Shown: positions 1 to 10,700 of the stretch, in pieces | Position numbering within the stretch: position 1 is the first letter of the stretch | How the letters are laid out: every line of letters starts with the position of its first letter | DNA from: Flavobacteriaceae bacterium | GTDB taxonomy: Bacteria; Bacteroidota; Bacteroidia; Flavobacteriales; Flavobacteriaceae | NCBI GenBank assembly: GCA_015494075.1 | Contig: WGBX01000186.1 | Coordinates: 1-32,263 of the forward strand | Direction: 5' to 3' | DNA: 32,263 nucleotides | Position numbers and translations under genes: made by a program | Notes under the pieces: model-generated | Told to the model about the DNA's origin: nothing | Seen by the model: only the letters and a program-made list of their open reading frames with translations | The model's database searches: none

Positions 1-52
1 TTATAGGCTTTAAATAATTGGTTTGAAATAAAATCTTACTTTAAAAATATAT

Positions 53-60
53 TACTTTTG
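53..60 (+). promoter_or_regulatory. Candidate -7 promoter element before thiI
   Basis: TACTTTTG matches the Bacteroidota -7 consensus TAnnTTTG and lies 22 bases before the thiI start. No TTG sits at the usual 19-base spacing; the nearest is at 23-25. This is a motif match only. Confidence 0.3.
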
Positions 61-82
61 TATTTAATTAGAAGCTGATTAT

Positions 83-1291
83 ATGACACAAAAAGTATTG
101 ATTATTAATTTTGAAGAAATTTACTTGAAGGGTAAAAATCAAAAAATATTTATTAAACAATTAATTCGAAATTTAAAACGTAAGTTAGACAGGTATCTTA
201 CCTATCTTAATTTTACAAAAGCTCATGGCGGCTCATATTTTATTGAAATAATAAAAGAAATACCGGAAGATATTTTAGAGGAAATAATTTATAAAGTTAA
301 AAATACGCCGGGTATTACCGGATTTTATGTAGCTGATACGACAGGCATTACAATGGAAGCCATAATTGAAAAATCGATAGAACACGCTCAAAAATATTCT
401 GCCGATTTTGAAAGTTTTGCCGTCATAGCCAAACGAATAAACAAATCAGTATCTTTTAGTTCAATGGATATTGGCCGTGAGGTAGGCAGTGCTATTCATG
501 ACCGATTAGTCAAACGTGTAGATTTAACATCACCGGAGTTTAAAATTTTTATTAAAGTCAGAAGTACATATACCATTATTTATTCTAAAATTATTAAAGG
601 TATTGGCGGCTTACCGGTTGGTACTTCCGGTAAGGCAATTTCAATGCTTTCCGGAGGAATAGATTCACCGGTGGCTTCTTTTATGGCTATGAACCGTGGT
701 TTACATATCACAGCGGCACATTTTCATTCAGTACCAAAAACATCGCCTCAATCTATTGATAAGGTAAAGATGTTGGCGCAAAAATTGACCGATTTTCAAG
801 GGCAAATTAAATTATATCTTATTCCGGTGCTGAAAATACAAGAGGCAATTGCACAGCATACAGATTCGCGTTTGAGGTTGATTTTATTAAGGCGAATTAT
901 GTTAAAAATCGGTGAGCAATTAGCTATACAAGAAAAAGCTAAAGCTTTAATAACCGGAGACTCATTGGGACAAGTAGCCTCACAGACTTTGGAAAATATG
1001 AAAGCCACTGAAGACGCAACGGATATGTTGGTGATAAGACCCTTAGTGGCATTAGATAAGAAATTTATTATTGATACTGCTAAAAAAATCGGCACATTTG
1101 ATATTAGTATTTTGCCTCACGACGATGCTTGTAGTTTATTTACACCTAAATCTCCTGAAACTAAAGCGCAATTGAAATATGTAAAGGAACAATGTCAAAA
1201 AATACCAATTGATGATTTGATTAAAGCATCTTTAAGTCATATGGAATATGTCATAATATCTGATAACCAAATTTTAGAAACTAATATTTAA
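83..1291 (+). CDS. thiI: ThiI, tRNA 4-thiouridine synthase (no rhodanese domain)
   Basis: Adenylates uridine 8 of tRNA and transfers sulfur to it; in many bacteria it also supplies sulfur for the thiazole of thiamine. The 402 residues show an N-terminal ferredoxin-like/THUMP region (about 1-170) followed by a PP-loop ATPase domain with SGGIDS at 190-195. DACSLFTP places Cys350 where the catalytic cysteine of the PP-loop domain is expected. The frame ends after the AANH domain, so the C-terminal rhodanese domain of the E. coli type is missing. Such short ThiI proteins are common, and sulfur must come from a separate carrier. The start is ATG. lysA follows after 8 bases, so the two are probably co-transcribed. 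Confidence 0.93.
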   Translation: MTQKVLIINFEEIYLKGKNQKIFIKQLIRNLKRKLDRYLTYLNFTKAHGGSYFIEIIKEIPEDILEEIIYKVKNTPGITGFYVADTTGITMEAIIEKSIEHAQKYSADFESFAVIAKRINKSVSFSSMDIGREVGSAIHDRLVKRVDLTSPEFKIFIKVRSTYTIIYSKIIKGIGGLPVGTSGKAISMLSGGIDSPVASFMAMNRGLHITAAHFHSVPKTSPQSIDKVKMLAQKLTDFQGQIKLYLIPVLKIQEAIAQHTDSRLRLILLRRIMLKIGEQLAIQEKAKALITGDSLGQVASQTLENMKATEDATDMLVIRPLVALDKKFIIDTAKKIGTFDISILPHDDACSLFTPKSPETKAQLKYVKEQCQKIPIDDLIKASLSHMEYVIISDNQILETNI

Positions 1292-1299
1292 GTAGCATT

Positions 1300-2439
1300 A
1301 TGCCTCAAGATACAGCATTATATTTACAAATAGCCAACCAAATTGGCACGCCTGTTTACGTATATGAACAAGCCAAAATTGTTGAACGCATCAACCGCTT
1401 AAAAGAGGCTTTTAAAAATCTGCCTTTTCAATTGCATTACGCCATGAAAGCTAATGAACATCCGGAAATTTTAAAAATTATACTTAAAAACGGTTTAGGT
1501 GTAGATGCCGTTTCGGTCAATGAAATAAAACAGGCATTATCAGTAGGATTTGATCATAAAGACATTATTTACACGCCTAGTTGTCCTTCAAAAAAAGATT
1601 TAGACTTTGCTTTAGCAAAAGGCATACATCTACATATTGGTGCTACAGAGTATTTTGATTATTTATTGCAACATTATCCACAGACAGCCATAGGTTTAAG
1701 AATCAATCCGGATACACATATTGCTGGTAACCAAAAAATAGCCACAGCACATCAGGGTTCTAAATTTGGAATTCCGGTTAGTCAGCTACCCGTGATAAAA
1801 AAATATATTAAAGCCGGTTTAAAAATTGATTCGCTACATTTACATACCGGTTCTGATGTAAAAACTTGGCATGATCTGGCACGCTCGGCAGAGGTGCTGT
1901 TAGATTTTGCTCAAAATTTTTCTTCTTTAAAATATATTGATCTAGGAAGTGGTTTTAAAGTGAAATATCACCCAAATGATACAGAAATTGATTTACAGGC
2001 CTATGCTAAATTTCTTCAAAAGGCCTTAAAATCTTTTAAGTATGATGTCCAAATAAAATTTGAACCAGGAAAATTTTTAGTTAGTGAAGCGGGAAGTTTG
2101 TTGGTGAAAACTAATATTGTCAAACAAGGTTTTTATAAAAAATTTGTAGGTGTTAATTCCGGTTTTCACCATTTGATACGTCCTATGTATTATAATGCGT
2201 ATCATCATATTACAAATTTGTCTAACCCGTCGGCAGCTACTGAAAAGTATGACGTTGTTGGGGTGTTATGCGAGGAAGATACCTTTGCCTACAATCGTTT
2301 TTTAAGTCCTGTAAAAGCAGGCGACATACTTCGCATACATAATGCAGGAGCTTATGGTTATGTCATGGCTTCACATTATAATTTACATATTTTACCTGCA
2401 CAAGTTCTGATTGAAGGTAATACTTTTAGAAAAATTTAA
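1300..2439 (+). CDS. lysA: Diaminopimelate decarboxylase (LysA)
   Basis: PLP enzyme of fold type III that decarboxylates meso-diaminopimelate to L-lysine, the last step of lysine synthesis. Visible features are the PLP lysine in YAMKAN (K50), HTGSD at 182-186, GSGFK at 216-220, EPGKFL at 255-260 with the usual following SEAG, and the late CEEDTFA motif with catalytic Cys324. NAGAYG follows near the C-terminus. At 379 residues it is slightly shorter than most LysA proteins. The related carboxynorspermidine decarboxylase NspC was considered, but the motifs fit LysA better. It follows thiI by 8 bases and its 3' end overlaps the convergent uvrA by 4 bases. It implies a DAP pathway, consistent with the meso-DAP-type MurE in the same window. 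Confidence 0.9.
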   Translation: MPQDTALYLQIANQIGTPVYVYEQAKIVERINRLKEAFKNLPFQLHYAMKANEHPEILKIILKNGLGVDAVSVNEIKQALSVGFDHKDIIYTPSCPSKKDLDFALAKGIHLHIGATEYFDYLLQHYPQTAIGLRINPDTHIAGNQKIATAHQGSKFGIPVSQLPVIKKYIKAGLKIDSLHLHTGSDVKTWHDLARSAEVLLDFAQNFSSLKYIDLGSGFKVKYHPNDTEIDLQAYAKFLQKALKSFKYDVQIKFEPGKFLVSEAGSLLVKTNIVKQGFYKKFVGVNSGFHHLIRPMYYNAYHHITNLSNPSAATEKYDVVGVLCEEDTFAYNRFLSPVKAGDILRIHNAGAYGYVMASHYNLHILPAQVLIEGNTFRKI

Positions 2440-5228
2440 GACTGCAATTTTTCTTTAAGGAAAGGCGTTAATAACGAATAACCTTGTTGAATCAAATCTT
2501 CTGGTGTCCCTTCAAAAACAAGTTTTCCGCCTTTTTTTCCGCCTTCAGGTCCTAAATCAATAAGCCAATCGGCAGATTTAATAATGTCTATATTATGTTC
2601 AATCACCAAAATACTGTGTCCATTTTCAATTAAAGCATTAAAGGAATTTAGAAGTTTTTTAATATCGTGAAAATGCAAGCCTGTTGTAGGCTCATCAAAG
2701 ATAAACAGAGTTTTGGGCTGACGGCTTCCCTTCACTAAAAAAGAAGCTAATTTAATTCGTTGGGCTTCGCCGCCGGATAGCGTGGAAGAGGATTGTCCCA
2801 AACTTACATAACCTAATCCCACATCTTGTAAGGGCTTGAGTTTTTGTACAATTTTGTTTTGTTTATGATGAGAGAAAAAATCTATAGCTTCATCTACTTG
2901 CATTTGCAGAATATCATGAATATTTTTACCTTGGTATTTGACTTCTAAGATCTCTTCTTTAAACCGTTTGCCTTCACAAACTTCACAAGGCAGATGCACA
3001 TCGGCCATGAATTGCATTTCAATAGTAACCGTACCTTCACCTTTACAATGTTCGCAACGACCACCTTCAACATTAAAACTAAAATGTTTGGGCTGATAAT
3101 GTTTAATTTTAGCTAAGGCTTGAGTTGCAAATAAACTACGGATGTCATCATAGGCTTTAATATATGTTACAGGATTTGATCTACTACTACGGCCGATAGG
3201 ATTTTGATCTAAATACTCAATATGTTCCAATTGTTTTACACTGCCTTCTAAAGCAGTCATTTCGCCTATTTTAGGGCCATGATCATAAAGTTCTTTATGA
3301 ATAGCAGGATAAATAATTTCGGATGCTAAGGTGCTTTTGCCACTACCGGACACACCTGTTATAACAGACAAGCTGTGAAGTGGAAATTTTACATCAATAT
3401 TTTTTAAATTATGTTGCCGGGCACCTTTTATAATGATATAATCCTTTGATTTTCGGCGTGTAGCAGGTATAGGAATACGCTTTTGGCCATTAAGATATTG
3501 GGCTGTAAGTGAAGAAGTTTTAATAATATCTTGATAGGTGCCTGCCGCTACTAATTGTCCTCCAAAAGTGCCGGCTTGCGGTCCCATATCAATAATATAG
3601 TCAGCAGCTTTCATGATATCTTCATCATGCTCAACTACGATGACTGTATTCCCCAAATCTCTGAGATTTTTCAAAACGGCAGTTAAACGTTCGGTATCTT
3701 TGGGGTGTAACCCAATACTGGGTTCGTCTAAAACGTAAATAGAACCAATGAGACTACTTCCTAGCGATGTGGCTAAATTTATGCGTTGTGTTTCGCCGCC
3801 AGATAATGTATTTGAAGGCCGGTTTAGCGTTAAGTATCCTAAACCTACATCTATTAAAAACTTTAGACGACTATTTATTTCGTATAAGATACGTTTGGCT
3901 ATTTGTTGTTCGTGTTTTGAAAGTTTTAACCGCTTAAAAAATTGCTGCAGTTCGTCAATTGGTAAATCAACTAATTCACCTATATTTTTTTGTCCAACCT
4001 TTACATAAAAAGCTTCATTACGTAGTCGCTTACCTTCACATGAAGGGCATATGGTTTTGCCTCGATATCGAGCTAATAATACCCGATTTTGTATCTTATA
4101 GCTTTTTTGTTCTAATTCTTTAAAAAAGTCATTAATGCCAGTAAAGTAGGTATTCCCTTCCCATACCAATGCTTGTTCCTTTTGTGTTAATTCAAACCAA
4201 GCTTTGTGAACCGGAAAATTAAATTTATGAGCATGTTCTATCAGTTGGTCTTTATAATAACTCAAACTGTTTCCTTTCCAACAAGCTATTGCACCTTCAT
4301 AAATTGATAAGGTGGTATTAGGTATTACCTTTTGTGGGTCAATTCCTAAAACACTTCCGAAACCATCGCAAACTTTGCAGGCTCCATAAGGTGTATTAAA
4401 ACTAAAAAGGTGAATACTAGGCTCTAAAAAATCAATGCCATCTAAACTGAAATTTTGCGAAAAACTAAAATTTTGTTTTGTTTGCCAATCTGTCAAGGTG
4501 AGTTGTCCATGGCCTTCAAAAAAAGCTTTTTGAATGGAGTCAGCCAAACGGTTCCAGTAGTCTGGATCATTTTTAATTTGAATGCGGTCAATGACCAGTG
4601 CCATATTTTCAGGTAATTGATCAAAATCTAAAACTTCGGCAATATTGACTATTTGCTTTCCGATTTTAAGACGTGCATAACCTTGTTGTTCTAATATTCT
4701 GATAATAGTTTTCAAGTCTTTGCCATGATGTGCTTTTAAATCTACGGATAAAATCCATCGTGTACCTGTATTTTGTTGTTTTAAAAAACTAATGACATCA
4801 GCAACACTATGTTTTTTAACTTCAAGTCCCGAAACAGGCGAAATAGTTCGGCCTATACGAGCAAATAGAAGTTTTAAATAATCATATATTTCGGTAGCAG
4901 TACCGACGGTAGAACGTGGGTTAGAGGTGTTGACTTTTTGTTTTATAGCGATTGCCGGCGCAATACCTTTAATATTTTTAACTTTTGGTTTTTGTATTTT
5001 TCCTAAAAATTGCCGGGCATAGGACGATAGACTTTCAATATATCGGCGTTGGCCCTCAGCATATAATGTATCATATGCTAAACTGGACTTGCCACTTCCT
5101 GATACACCGGTAATAACGACTAATTTATTACGTGGAATTAATACATTGACGGCTTTTAGATTATTTTCGTTAGCCTCTTCTATTAAAATATGCTTTTCAG
5201 GATTATATTTTTTTGTTATGTCGGTCAT
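2436..5228 (-). CDS. uvrA: UvrA, excinuclease ABC subunit A
   Basis: Damage-recognition ATPase of nucleotide excision repair; dimerises and loads UvrB at lesions. The 930 residues are full length. There are two ABC modules: the first Walker A GVSGSGKS at 41-48 and its signature LSGGETQR near 475-482, the second Walker A GVSGSGKST near 627-635 and its signature LSGGEAQR near 817-824. Zinc-binding cysteine pairs are seen as CKVCDG, CPSCEG, CEHCKG and CEVCEG. The conserved stretch SSRSNPVTYIKAYDDIR lies in the second half. The start is ATG with a weak leader, as is usual here. It is divergent from tatA and convergent with lysA. No disruption is seen. Confidence 0.97.
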   Translation of the reverse strand: MTDITKKYNPEKHILIEEANENNLKAVNVLIPRNKLVVITGVSGSGKSSLAYDTLYAEGQRRYIESLSSYARQFLGKIQKPKVKNIKGIAPAIAIKQKVNTSNPRSTVGTATEIYDYLKLLFARIGRTISPVSGLEVKKHSVADVISFLKQQNTGTRWILSVDLKAHHGKDLKTIIRILEQQGYARLKIGKQIVNIAEVLDFDQLPENMALVIDRIQIKNDPDYWNRLADSIQKAFFEGHGQLTLTDWQTKQNFSFSQNFSLDGIDFLEPSIHLFSFNTPYGACKVCDGFGSVLGIDPQKVIPNTTLSIYEGAIACWKGNSLSYYKDQLIEHAHKFNFPVHKAWFELTQKEQALVWEGNTYFTGINDFFKELEQKSYKIQNRVLLARYRGKTICPSCEGKRLRNEAFYVKVGQKNIGELVDLPIDELQQFFKRLKLSKHEQQIAKRILYEINSRLKFLIDVGLGYLTLNRPSNTLSGGETQRINLATSLGSSLIGSIYVLDEPSIGLHPKDTERLTAVLKNLRDLGNTVIVVEHDEDIMKAADYIIDMGPQAGTFGGQLVAAGTYQDIIKTSSLTAQYLNGQKRIPIPATRRKSKDYIIIKGARQHNLKNIDVKFPLHSLSVITGVSGSGKSTLASEIIYPAIHKELYDHGPKIGEMTALEGSVKQLEHIEYLDQNPIGRSSRSNPVTYIKAYDDIRSLFATQALAKIKHYQPKHFSFNVEGGRCEHCKGEGTVTIEMQFMADVHLPCEVCEGKRFKEEILEVKYQGKNIHDILQMQVDEAIDFFSHHKQNKIVQKLKPLQDVGLGYVSLGQSSSTLSGGEAQRIKLASFLVKGSRQPKTLFIFDEPTTGLHFHDIKKLLNSFNALIENGHSILVIEHNIDIIKSADWLIDLGPEGGKKGGKLVFEGTPEDLIQQGYSLLTPFLKEKLQS

Positions 5229-5311
5229 TGATTTATAAATAGAAAGAAATACTTGATTAGGGGCAATATTTCCTATAAAAAAGATTAAATCTTTGTTTAA
5301 AGAATAAATTG

Positions 5312-5319
5312 CAAAAATA
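5312..5319 (-). promoter_or_regulatory. Candidate -7 element for uvrA
   Basis: Read on the minus strand this is TATTTTTG, a TAnnTTTG match 84 bases before uvrA, in the divergent 204-base gap between uvrA and tatA. No TTG is found at the -33 spacing, so support is weak. Confidence 0.22.
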
Positions 5320-5408
5320 CAGGATTTTGGGCATACTGAGATAATCTTTCAAATAAATTTAACATGCTTTTAAATGTCAGTAGGCAAAGCATTTAAAAAT
5401 ATATTGCT

Positions 5409-5416
5409 TAACTTTG
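5409..5416 (+). promoter_or_regulatory. Candidate -7 element for tatA
   Basis: TAACTTTG matches TAnnTTTG and ends 16 bases before the tatA ATG. This would leave a very short leader. No -33 TTG is seen at the standard distance. Confidence 0.28.
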
Positions 5417-5432
5417 TAAAAAAATATAGGTC

Positions 5433-5711
5433 ATGTTTTTGTTTATAAGTTATAGTGAGTTGTTTGTTGTGTTTTTTGTAATGCTTTTAATATTTGGTCC
5501 TGAAAAGCTGCCTGAAATTGCACGTAATTTAGGAAAGGGTATTAGACAACTTAGAGATGCCAGTAATAATGTCAAAAATGAAATGATCAAAGAAACTCAA
5601 AAAGCCGGTTTGGATACAGAAGCTATTGAAAAATTAAAAAAAGAGTTGAAAGATGCCAAAAAAATCATGAATGTAAAAGAAGAAATTACCAATACGATCA
5701 AACGTCAATAA
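5433..5711 (+). CDS. tatA: TatA-family twin-arginine translocase subunit
   Basis: Small membrane protein that forms the export channel of the Tat system for folded proteins. The 92 residues show the family plan: a short N-terminal transmembrane helix (about 5-20), then FGPEKLPEIARNLGKGI, with the FG hinge and LPE followed by an amphipathic helix, then a charged tail. A TatA/TatE-type rather than TatB role is inferred from the short length and the absence of a longer C-terminal extension. The PAP2 gene starts directly after its stop codon with no gap, so the two are translationally coupled. tatC is not in the window. Confidence 0.88.
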   Translation: MFLFISYSELFVVFFVMLLIFGPEKLPEIARNLGKGIRQLRDASNNVKNEMIKETQKAGLDTEAIEKLKKELKDAKKIMNVKEEITNTIKRQ

Positions 5712-6266
5712 ATGGAAGAGATTTTACATTGGGATCAGGCTCTATTTAGTTTTCTTAATCACTTAGGATCAACTGATTTTGATGCTTTTTGGTTATGGAT
5801 TACAAATCAACGTCACTGGATTTTTCTATACGTAATTGTTGCGCTTGGCTATTTTTATTTTTTAGGTTGGCGTAAAGGATTGGTTGCATTAGTATTGGCG
5901 GCTATTTTTTTAGGTATTTGTGATCAGACTACTAATTTGATAAAAGCATGGGTGCACCGGTTAAGGCCAAGTCAGGATCCGGCTATGCAAAATCATATTC
6001 GGGCACTTTTACACCCAAGAAATTATAGTTTTATCTCAGGACATGCTTCTAATTCAACCCTTTTTGTTTGGTTTAGCTTTTATCTGTTACATAAATATAC
6101 CAAATGGGTTTATTTATTAATAATATGGTGGTTATTATTTATGTATAGCCGCATTTATGTAGGTATTCATTATCCTTTAGATATATTTTTCGGAATAATT
6201 TGGGGCTTATTTTTACTAAAAATACTTATGTGGTTTTTTTCGAAAGTATTATCGTATTTTAAATAA
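5712..6266 (+). CDS. PAP2-family membrane phosphatase
   Basis: Integral membrane acid phosphatase of the type-2 phosphatidic acid phosphatase family. All three family motifs are intact: KX6RP (K78, R85, P86), SGH (S109-H111, with the catalytic histidine) and SRX5HX3D (S146, R147, H153, D157). Hydrophobic segments surround them, giving about five or six membrane helices in 184 residues. Family members dephosphorylate undecaprenyl pyrophosphate, lipid A or phosphatidylglycerol phosphate. The substrate cannot be read from the sequence; recycling of undecaprenyl pyrophosphate is plausible. The ATG abuts the tatA stop and a strong terminator follows at once. Confidence 0.88.
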   Translation: MEEILHWDQALFSFLNHLGSTDFDAFWLWITNQRHWIFLYVIVALGYFYFLGWRKGLVALVLAAIFLGICDQTTNLIKAWVHRLRPSQDPAMQNHIRALLHPRNYSFISGHASNSTLFVWFSFYLLHKYTKWVYLLIIWWLLFMYSRIYVGIHYPLDIFFGIIWGLFLLKILMWFFSKVLSYFK

Positions 6267-6294
6267 AAAAGCTGCTCATGTGAGCAGCTTTTTT
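6265..6294. terminator. Symmetrical rho-independent terminator between the PAP2 gene and susD
   Basis: A perfect 8-base-pair stem (GCTGCTCA, 2-base loop, TGAGCAGC) is flanked by six A on the left and six T on the right. It can therefore end transcription in both directions. It overlaps the PAP2 stop codon and ends 6 bases from the susD stop. Confidence 0.9.
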
Positions 6295-6300
6295 ATTTAT

Positions 6301-7785
6301 TTATTGTTCCCACCAGACAGGGACATAAACTTTTTGGAAAGTAGCATTTAAGTTTGTATTAAGACTCAATTCTGAAATAGGATAAATGGCACGTTTAAAC
6401 CATTGTCCATTCATTTCAGGATCTTGATTAGCAGGTAATTCTAAACCTTTATAAACATCTGTAGAAAAATCATATCGCCTTAAATCGTTGTATATTTCAG
6501 GGTTTAACAATAAAGCAATGTATTTTTCTTTCATTATATGTTCTAACTTAAGTGCAGCCGGAGTTACATCAATTGCCGGATCATTAAGATACGCATCTCT
6601 TAAAGCCGGATCAATACCTATTTTATTCATATTAGCTTCAATTCCCATTTTATAAGCATCATAAGCTGCTTGATTGCTTCCTACGGAGGTAGCTGTGCCA
6701 CCATTGGCTAAAAATTCGGCTTCTGCTTTTAAAAATAAAGCTTCTGCATAGCTAACTAAGATAATGGGGGAGTCTTCTTTAAAGTAATAGCTATTAGGAT
6801 TAAATTCGGTATTGGCGGGTGTGTTGGCAGCTGTTTTTCCTTCATTTCCATTTAAAGCACCATCAAAGGTTGGCGCACCGTCATTATTTATGTAATCATA
6901 AATACGCGGATCATAATTAACCGTTGGATAAATAGTGCTGTTCATGTAATTAACTAATTGTTCAGAAAATAAAACCGATAGATTTCCTGTTTGAGAAGAT
7001 AAAACAACGGTAGTATTCCAAGGATTTTTTTGTTTTTCATTAAACGTAATCTGAAAATCATCATCATTGGAAGTAAATCCATTTTGTAAATATCCTAAGG
7101 CTTCGTTAGCTGCTGATACAGCACCGTTTTTCTTAATTAAGTGTATAGCATATCGGGCTTTTAAGGTGTAAGCCAAACGTTCCCATTTGCTTAAATCACC
7201 ATTATATATACCATCTCCTTTTATATTGTCTAAGCCTGAGTTGTCCGTAGCATTAAACTGACTGATCGCTTCATCTAATAAACTTTGAATTTCATTATAT
7301 AACACTTGCTGGCTATCAACAGCAGGTTGTGAATTATCAGACCCTAAAGCTGCTTCATAGTACGGAATATCGCCATACAAATCTGTTGCCATACCTAAAT
7401 TTATAGCTTTTAGAGTGTTGATAATACCTTGGTAATGTATAGCATTTTTTTCCTGAGCCAATTCATCCATATGTTTAAGTGTGTACAGAGAATTGGTATA
7501 GAAGTTTGACCAAGCTGAATAAACCGAAGATTCATAATGTTGGTCAATGCCATTATCAAAATAAGAAGCTATATGTTGTTGTACTTGACCTATAGAAAAG
7601 GCTTCAATAAATTGCATATTTATTGTATAGTATTCTGCCGTTGGTAATAATAGGCTGAGTTCATGCTCGTTGGGCGGAACCACATTAGAGGGCTCATTTA
7701 CATCAAAAAAGTCATTACAACCGGATACTGTAAATCCTAGCAGTAATGAGAAAATTAATATTTTTATATGTTTCATTTTTTTCAT
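6301..7785 (-). CDS. SusD/RagB-family outer-membrane lipoprotein
   Basis: Surface lipoprotein that caps a SusC transporter and captures its ligand. The 494 residues begin with a lipoprotein signal peptide whose lipobox ends at Cys23 (SGC). The mature N-terminus NDFFDVNEPSN is typical of SusD proteins. TPR-like helical stretches carry the family signatures, for example GMATDLYGDIPYYEA and the late LNPEIYNDLRRYDF. The segment order suggests the SusD-like_2 branch, but I cannot confirm it. The gene follows susC by 12 bases and is the last of a two-gene unit. The ligand is unknown, because no glycosidase, peptidase or sulfatase gene lies nearby. Confidence 0.9.
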   Translation of the reverse strand: MKKMKHIKILIFSLLLGFTVSGCNDFFDVNEPSNVVPPNEHELSLLLPTAEYYTINMQFIEAFSIGQVQQHIASYFDNGIDQHYESSVYSAWSNFYTNSLYTLKHMDELAQEKNAIHYQGIINTLKAINLGMATDLYGDIPYYEAALGSDNSQPAVDSQQVLYNEIQSLLDEAISQFNATDNSGLDNIKGDGIYNGDLSKWERLAYTLKARYAIHLIKKNGAVSAANEALGYLQNGFTSNDDDFQITFNEKQKNPWNTTVVLSSQTGNLSVLFSEQLVNYMNSTIYPTVNYDPRIYDYINNDGAPTFDGALNGNEGKTAANTPANTEFNPNSYYFKEDSPIILVSYAEALFLKAEAEFLANGGTATSVGSNQAAYDAYKMGIEANMNKIGIDPALRDAYLNDPAIDVTPAALKLEHIMKEKYIALLLNPEIYNDLRRYDFSTDVYKGLELPANQDPEMNGQWFKRAIYPISELSLNTNLNATFQKVYVPVWWEQ

Positions 7786-7797
7786 TTTTTTAAATCT

Positions 7798-10700
7798 TTA
7801 AAATTGAACTTTAACCCCCAAACTATAAGTTTGTGTTAATGGAATATTTAAACCGGTAAATCCATAGGTATTGGAACCGGCCGAGTACTGACTGCCTTCC
7901 GGATCAAAACCTCTAAATGGTGTCCAGATTAAGAAGTTGCTTCCAGTTGCATTAACTTGCATTTTTTTGATAAATGATTTTTTAAACAAGTCATCAGGCA
8001 AGGTGTAAGTTAACGATACATTTCGTAATTTTACCCAAGACGCATCTTGTACCAATATTTCTGATGCCCTGTTATAATGTGTTGAGCTTCGATAATAATT
8101 TTCATCTATATAAGTAGGCGTTTCATTGGGTTTCCAACCACCATTTCCATCATCTTGCACACCATCTAAAACTATATACTCATACCTTAACTCAGTAATT
8201 TTAATAGTACCATCGCGAATCGAATTGCGTTGTCCTGCATCATATGCATCGCCTCCTTTTTTATATTCAAACATAAAGTTTAAGTTAAAATTATTAAAAG
8301 TAAGACTGTTAGATATAGAACCAACCCAATCAGGAAAAGCATTGCCAACAACAACTTTTTTGCTGGTATCTATAGTAGGTAATCCATTGCTATCAATAAT
8401 TCTTTGGCCTTGGTCATTGTATTCCCATTTGTAGCCATATAAAGTTCCGGGAGCATCTCCTTCTTTAACCATTGAGACCACACCGGCGTAGCCGCTATCA
8501 GCATATGTGATTGATTCTATTCCATCTGGCAAATCTGTTACAGTGCCTTCATTTGTAGACCAATTAATAGTTGTTGACCAACTAAAATTCTTTTTAACTA
8601 TCCAGCGTCCATTTAATAAAATCTCATGTCCTGTGTTTTGCAGACTTCCGGCATTTTTCCATAAGTATGTTTTACCTGAAGTAAGTGAAACCGGTATTTT
8701 AGCGATCAAATCTGTATTTAAGTTATCATAATAGGTATAATCTAAACGGATACGATTGTTAAAAAATCGTAAGTCAAATCCAACCTCAGTAGTGCGTTGA
8801 TTTTCAGGTTTTAAATTTAAGTCACCTTCAACAGAATAAGGATATATGCCACCTGCTGAACCACTATTTGTAGGATAGTTGCTCAATCCCCATTGGTCAC
8901 CTAAAACTCCTTCGGGAGCATCTTTTCCCACATTGGCCCAAGAAAAACGGAATTTGGCCAATGATACAATTTCATTTGTTTTATCAAACAAATCAGTAGC
9001 AATATAAGATACATTTACAGATGGGTAGAAAAAGGACCGATTTTGGACGGGTAGTGTAGAACTCCAGTCATTTCTGCCGGTTACAGATACAAATAGTTTA
9101 TCTTTATAAGCCATATCGATTTCACCAAATAAGCCTATACGGTTTTTCCCAATTTCGGTACTATAGTTATAGAAATTTTCACCATTAGAAATATTATTTA
9201 AATAAGGTAAAATAAGCGTTTCGGCTCTTTGCGTTTCAGTTATACGGTTTTGGGTAATGACTTCATTTCCACCTATAATAGTAAATTTAAAATCATCATT
9301 AAGGTTATAGTTATAACTGGCCAATAGTAATGAATTGAGCATGTTAAATCGGATATTTTCATCGATGATAAATCCTTGTACTTGTGTACCTACGTCAAGA
9401 TCTGCTGGTACAAACCGGTTGCGAGCATCAACATAATGATCATTTGAAATACGATAATTTAAATTGAACTGATCAGAAACTTTCCATTTGGCATTGGCAC
9501 TATTGATAGTTCTACTGACTTTGCTTTGCAAATTACTGGTCTCAGCAAAATATCGTGGATTATCAATCCAGTATGGTGTATAATTTTTTTGAGTACCATC
9601 AGGAAGCAAATAATCATTTACATCTATAGATGGCGACCAGTATGACATTGAACTCATAATGGATTTATCGCCATTATTGGGTAATTTACCATTTGAATCA
9701 GTATATGTGCTTGAAACTTCAATATTAAATTTAGGATCTAATTGATAATCGCCCTTAAAGCGAACATTAGTTTTGCTAAAATCTGTATTAGGAACGATTC
9801 CTGTGCTTACATTGTTCCCTAGCGAAATATAATAAGTATATTTATCAGCACCACCACGGACACTAAAATTTATACTATTGTTAATTCCGGTTTGGAAAAA
9901 ATCTCTATAAATATCATGAAATTGAATGGTTGGATCATCACCATATTCAGGGCCCCAAGTATGAAAACTATAAGTAGCTCCATTTACTAACCAATAACCC
10001 TTTTCAGCTCCATAACCACCAGTTTGAGTAGGGTTGACATTTGGATTGTTAGGATCTAAAGTAACGCGTGACTCTTGTCCGCGACCTTCACGCCATTTGT
10101 CTTGAAGTTCTATATATTTATTAACTTGACTGGCTGATGTTTTGGTTGTCAATGTAAACTGAGGTTGTCCCTTAATTCCTTTTTTGGTTGTAATCAGAAT
10201 AGCGCCATTGGCAGCATCTATACCATATAGTGCCGCTGCCGCCGCACCTTTTAAAACATTAATACTTTCGATATCATCCGGATTGATATCAATAGCTCTA
10301 TTGGCAAATGAAAATTGTTCGGCACTGCTGGGTGCGTTACTCCCTGATGAAGGTAGAACATTTCCGGATACAATATCATTATTGATACGAATACCGTCAA
10401 CTATGATTAAAGGTTGGTTGTTAATAGAAGGATCTAATGACTTTACACCTCTAATTAAGATATCAACACCGCCGCCAACAGCTCCGGAAGATTGGTTGAT
10501 TTGTACACCTGATACTTGTCCTTGTAAATTAGCTAAGGCGTTTTGGTTAACTTGCTTCAAATCATTCATTTTTACTTGTTGTGAAGCATAACCTAAAGCT
10601 TTTTCTTTTTTCTTAATACCCATGGCTGTGATAACAACCTTGTTGAGTTGTGCGGCACTTTCTTTTAAGACGACATTTAAAATGCCCCCTTTAGTTACAT

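Noticed and set aside
1300-2439. Carboxynorspermidine decarboxylase (NspC) as the identity of this gene
   Set aside because: YAMKAN, HTGSD, GSGFK, EPGKFL and CEEDTFA fit diaminopimelate decarboxylase better, and no polyamine gene lies nearby.
10184-10591. A 135-codon + strand frame inside susC
   Set aside because: It is antisense to the plug-domain region of SusC, which is well supported. No start signal or independent motif is seen.
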